In this document: piece after piece, positions 42,564 through 44,464 of the stretch | Position numbering within the stretch: the first letter of the stretch is position 1 | How the letters are laid out: every line of letters starts with the position of its first letter | NCBI GenBank assembly: GCA_031276515.1 | Contig: JAISMX010000026.1 | Location: forward strand, 1 to 44,464 | Length of the DNA: 44,464 nucleotides | Direction of reading: 5' to 3' | Source: Eubacteriales Family XIII. Incertae Sedis bacterium | GTDB taxonomy: Bacteria > Bacillota > Clostridia > Peptostreptococcales > Anaerovoracaceae | Notes under the pieces: model-generated | What the model saw: the letters and a program-made list of their open reading frames with translations, nothing else | Told to the model about the DNA's origin: nothing | Databases searched by the model: none | Translations under genes and position numbers: made by a program

Positions 42564-44096
42564 ATGAATTATTTTGAATTGAAAATTCCCCCCGTGCGAG
42601 ACCAACGCATGACCGTCAGCGACAGTTTTTCGGGAAACGGGTGCGAAATGATGGATTGCGCGAAGTCCGGGTGCATGCTGCGGTACAATCGGCGTTTCCG
42701 TCAATCCGGCACCTGCCAGATGTCCATCAGCATACTCATGGCGGCCACGCTCGAAAACGCCGTTTTGATCATGCACGGACCGATCGGTTGCGGCGCCACG
42801 CTTCATACCGCGGGGGTTGGCGCCGCAAAGGGAAAGCTGAACCGGGGAAAAGCGGCCCAACCCTTGGTCTGGCTGTCCACCAACCTGAAGGAAAGCGACG
42901 TCGTTAACGGAGGGGAAGAAAAACTAATTGAAACCATTCGCTACGCGGATCGGGAATTTCGGCCTGAAATCATCTTCGTCATCTCCACATGCGCCCCGAA
43001 TATCATCGGAGACGATGTTGAGAGCATTGTGGTGCGGGCGCAGGAAGAATCGTCCGCGATCATCACGGCGATTCACTGCCCAGGTTTTCGTTCCCGCGTC
43101 ATATCCAGCGCCTACGACGCGTTCTATCACGCGATTCTGCGTCATTTTCCGTTCGAGCCGGAACCGTTCCGCGATTTCACGCCGCTTGATCCGGGGGATC
43201 CCGCGTACGAAGCGGAGCGAGAGCGCTATCGACACAAAAAGAATCACACAGTCAACCTTTGGCGTCTGGAATCGGTCGGCGCCGCGGACGAGCGAGAAAT
43301 CACGAGGTTGCTGAATGCGATCGGGCTGTCGGTGCGGATTGTCGCGGAATACGCAAGCCGGGACGAGATTCGGTTCGTCAGTCAAGCGGGGCTCAATGTG
43401 AGCATGTGCAACGTGCATGACGAGTATGTCATGAAATACCTTCAGGAGAAATTCGGCACGCCGTATATTGTCGCCGGCATTCCCATCGGTTTTCGCGGGA
43501 CACGGGCTTGGCTGCTCGCAATCGCGCGCCATTTCGGCCTGGAGAAGGAAATGGAAAAACTCGCGGATTATGAGGAAAAACAGGTCAGGGAGGCGATCGA
43601 ACCGCTTTTGCCCGCGATACGCGGGAAGCGCGTGCTGATGTGCGGCGGCATCGTCCGGGTTGGGGAAGACGCCGTATTGCTGCAGGAGCTCGGCATGGAT
43701 GTGATAGGCGTTCGCGCCTATCATTATGACGACACCGTGCTTCCGCTTTATGAGCGGATTACGGAGGAACTGCCGAAGACGCTGCAGTATTCGGTCAGCA
43801 CGGAGCGGTTTGAGCTTGCGAACCAAATTCGCAGGATCAAGCCCGATATTATGGTCTCGCATGTCGGCGTACAAGGCGACATCGCGAAATTCGGGGTACC
43901 CTCCGTGCAATCCTTCGACACCGAAAAGGGTTTCCTCGCCTACAACGGCATTTTCACACGGGTTCGCAGTATCGCGTTCGGGCTTGAAAACACGTCCTAT
44001 CAAAAACGGCTCAGCGAACACATTGAACTTCCGTATAAGGATTCGTGGTATGAAAAGGATCCGTTTTATTACGTGGGCGAAGAATCGGCCGGGTGA
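42564..44096 (+). CDS. NifD-like subunit of a nitrogenase-like reductase
   Basis: A 510-residue protein of the nitrogenase component 1 family. Cys51 (SGTCQMS), Cys76 (HGPIGCGA) and Cys143 (STCAPNIIGDD) align with the alpha-subunit P-cluster ligands (Azotobacter Cys62, 88, 154). Cys282 (LNVSMCNVHDEYV) aligns with cofactor ligand Cys275, so a nitrogenase-like cofactor is plausible. By my alignment, Arg96, Gln191, His195 and His442 are replaced (Gly84, Ile180, Tyr184, Gln449). An extra N-terminal Cys-x4-Cys-x4-Cys (27, 32, 37) is present. It is the last gene of operon C. N2 reduction is unlikely; reduction of an imported small molecule is inferred. It is longer than NifD-like CfbD or BchN. Confidence 0.9.
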   Translation: MNYFELKIPPVRDQRMTVSDSFSGNGCEMMDCAKSGCMLRYNRRFRQSGTCQMSISILMAATLENAVLIMHGPIGCGATLHTAGVGAAKGKLNRGKAAQPLVWLSTNLKESDVVNGGEEKLIETIRYADREFRPEIIFVISTCAPNIIGDDVESIVVRAQEESSAIITAIHCPGFRSRVISSAYDAFYHAILRHFPFEPEPFRDFTPLDPGDPAYEAERERYRHKKNHTVNLWRLESVGAADEREITRLLNAIGLSVRIVAEYASRDEIRFVSQAGLNVSMCNVHDEYVMKYLQEKFGTPYIVAGIPIGFRGTRAWLLAIARHFGLEKEMEKLADYEEKQVREAIEPLLPAIRGKRVLMCGGIVRVGEDAVLLQELGMDVIGVRAYHYDDTVLPLYERITEELPKTLQYSVSTERFELANQIRRIKPDIMVSHVGVQGDIAKFGVPSVQSFDTEKGFLAYNGIFTRVRSIAFGLENTSYQKRLSEHIELPYKDSWYEKDPFYYVGEESAG

Positions 44097-44464
44097 ACGG
44101 ATCAATGGTTACAGTTCAAAGGTTCAATCAAAACTATTCACGAAAACTTTACAATTTCGTGCGACAAACCTCCTTGACAAAACCGCCCCCGAAGGAACGC
44201 ATAAACCGTACGCATGTCCGGCCGGCTTTTATCTGCGCTCGGGACCCAACTCACAAAAGTCAGACCGTGACAGCTTGGGATTGAGCAAAAGCCGCGCCGG
44301 CACAAATCCCCGCGGCTGTCGATTCTGTTTTCTTGGCGCCGGATGAGCGTTTTTTAGCGGTTCCCTAAAATGTGTGACCGTTCTGTAACCGGCGCTGTTG
44401 TATAATTGTGTTAAAAAGTTTGTAAATCGTTGTACGCCGGTTATGTCGGACTTGCAGCGCAAGG
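44097..44464. other. Region downstream of the NifD-like gene to the window end
   Basis: No supported gene lies in these 368 bases. A small hairpin CACGAAA...TTTCGTG occurs at 44139-44161, without a T tract. A promoter-like GTTGTATAAT lies at about 44397-44406 with no good -35 box, possibly for a gene beyond the window. The open frames on both strands lack ribosome sites and recognisable motifs. I could not identify a clear terminator for operon C. Confidence 0.4.

Noticed and set aside
35291-44096. A true nitrogen fixation (nif) cluster
   Set aside because: Key N2-reduction residues of NifD appear to be replaced, NifK lacks its N-terminal extension, there are no nifB/E/N/V genes, and the neighbours are sulfur-type genes.
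35291-44096. Chlorophyll (BchLNB) or F430 (CfbCD) biosynthesis reductase
   Set aside because: No tetrapyrrole biosynthesis genes are nearby, and the NifD-like subunit keeps the cofactor-type Cys282 that those enzymes are not expected to have.
44097-44346. Continuation of an open frame past the NifD-like stop
   Set aside because: It is in another frame, has no ribosome site, and is rich in Arg/Ser/Pro without motifs.

Overview
The window looks like a chromosomal segment of a fairly GC-rich anaerobe, most likely a Clostridia-type Bacillota. This is inferred from LytR-CpsA-Psr wall proteins, Shine-Dalgarno sites of the AGGAGG type, an ETF/3-hydroxybutyryl-CoA dehydrogenase fermentation background, many oxygen-sensitive Fe-S enzymes and an NhaC antiporter. 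No rRNA, tRNA, CRISPR array, transposase or phage gene was seen.

Left part (1-20.5 kb), ordinary chromosome: 3' end of etfA, a terminator, an NhaC antiporter, a CCA-transferase-like protein without its catalytic head, a membrane-bound CapD/PglF-type nucleotide-sugar dehydratase, glucose-6-phosphate isomerase, 3-hydroxybutyryl-CoA dehydrogenase, two LCP ligases, Rho and PrmC. Minus-strand genes follow: a lone PTS galactitol-type EIIC, a TPR/DUF4037/DUF4125 operon, and a cyclase / 3-hydroxyacyl-CoA dehydrogenase / BKACE operon behind a MerR-type promoter. A dispersed palindromic repeat occurs twice (8.0 and 17.6 kb).

Right part (20.8-44.1 kb), the exciting part: three consecutive plus-strand operons, each starting with a related promoter, an AT-rich operator-like block (TATATGTTTA) and a hairpin leader. 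Operon A (20.8-32.4 kb) encodes an ATP-dependent 2-hydroxyacyl-CoA dehydratase / benzoyl-CoA reductase / double-cubane-cluster type reductase (an activator-dehydratase fusion, a second activator and a second dehydratase-type subunit), a sulfonate/nitrate-type ABC importer, a small QueG-like Fe-S protein, a ferredoxin-molybdopterin oxidoreductase fusion and a membrane protein. Operon B (32.4-36.2 kb) encodes a YezD-like DUF2292 protein, a DUF4418 membrane protein, an FtsX/LolD-type ABC pair and a NifH-like ATPase. Operon C (36.2-44.1 kb) encodes cysteine synthase, a NifK-like subunit, a second complete sulfonate-type ABC importer and a NifD-like subunit.

Interpretation: the NifH/D/K-like proteins keep all the P-cluster cysteines and the cofactor cysteine of nitrogenase. 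They lack the residues matching nitrogenase Arg96, Gln191, His195 and His442, so N2 fixation is unlikely. Together with CysK, DUF2292 and the sulfonate-type importers, the simplest hypothesis is a co-regulated sulfur-scavenging regulon. In it, imported small organosulfur compounds would be reductively cleaved by two unrelated ATP-driven low-potential reductases, and the released sulfide captured as cysteine. This resembles, but is organised differently from, the methylthio-alkane reductase (Mar) systems. The substrate is not determined by the sequence.
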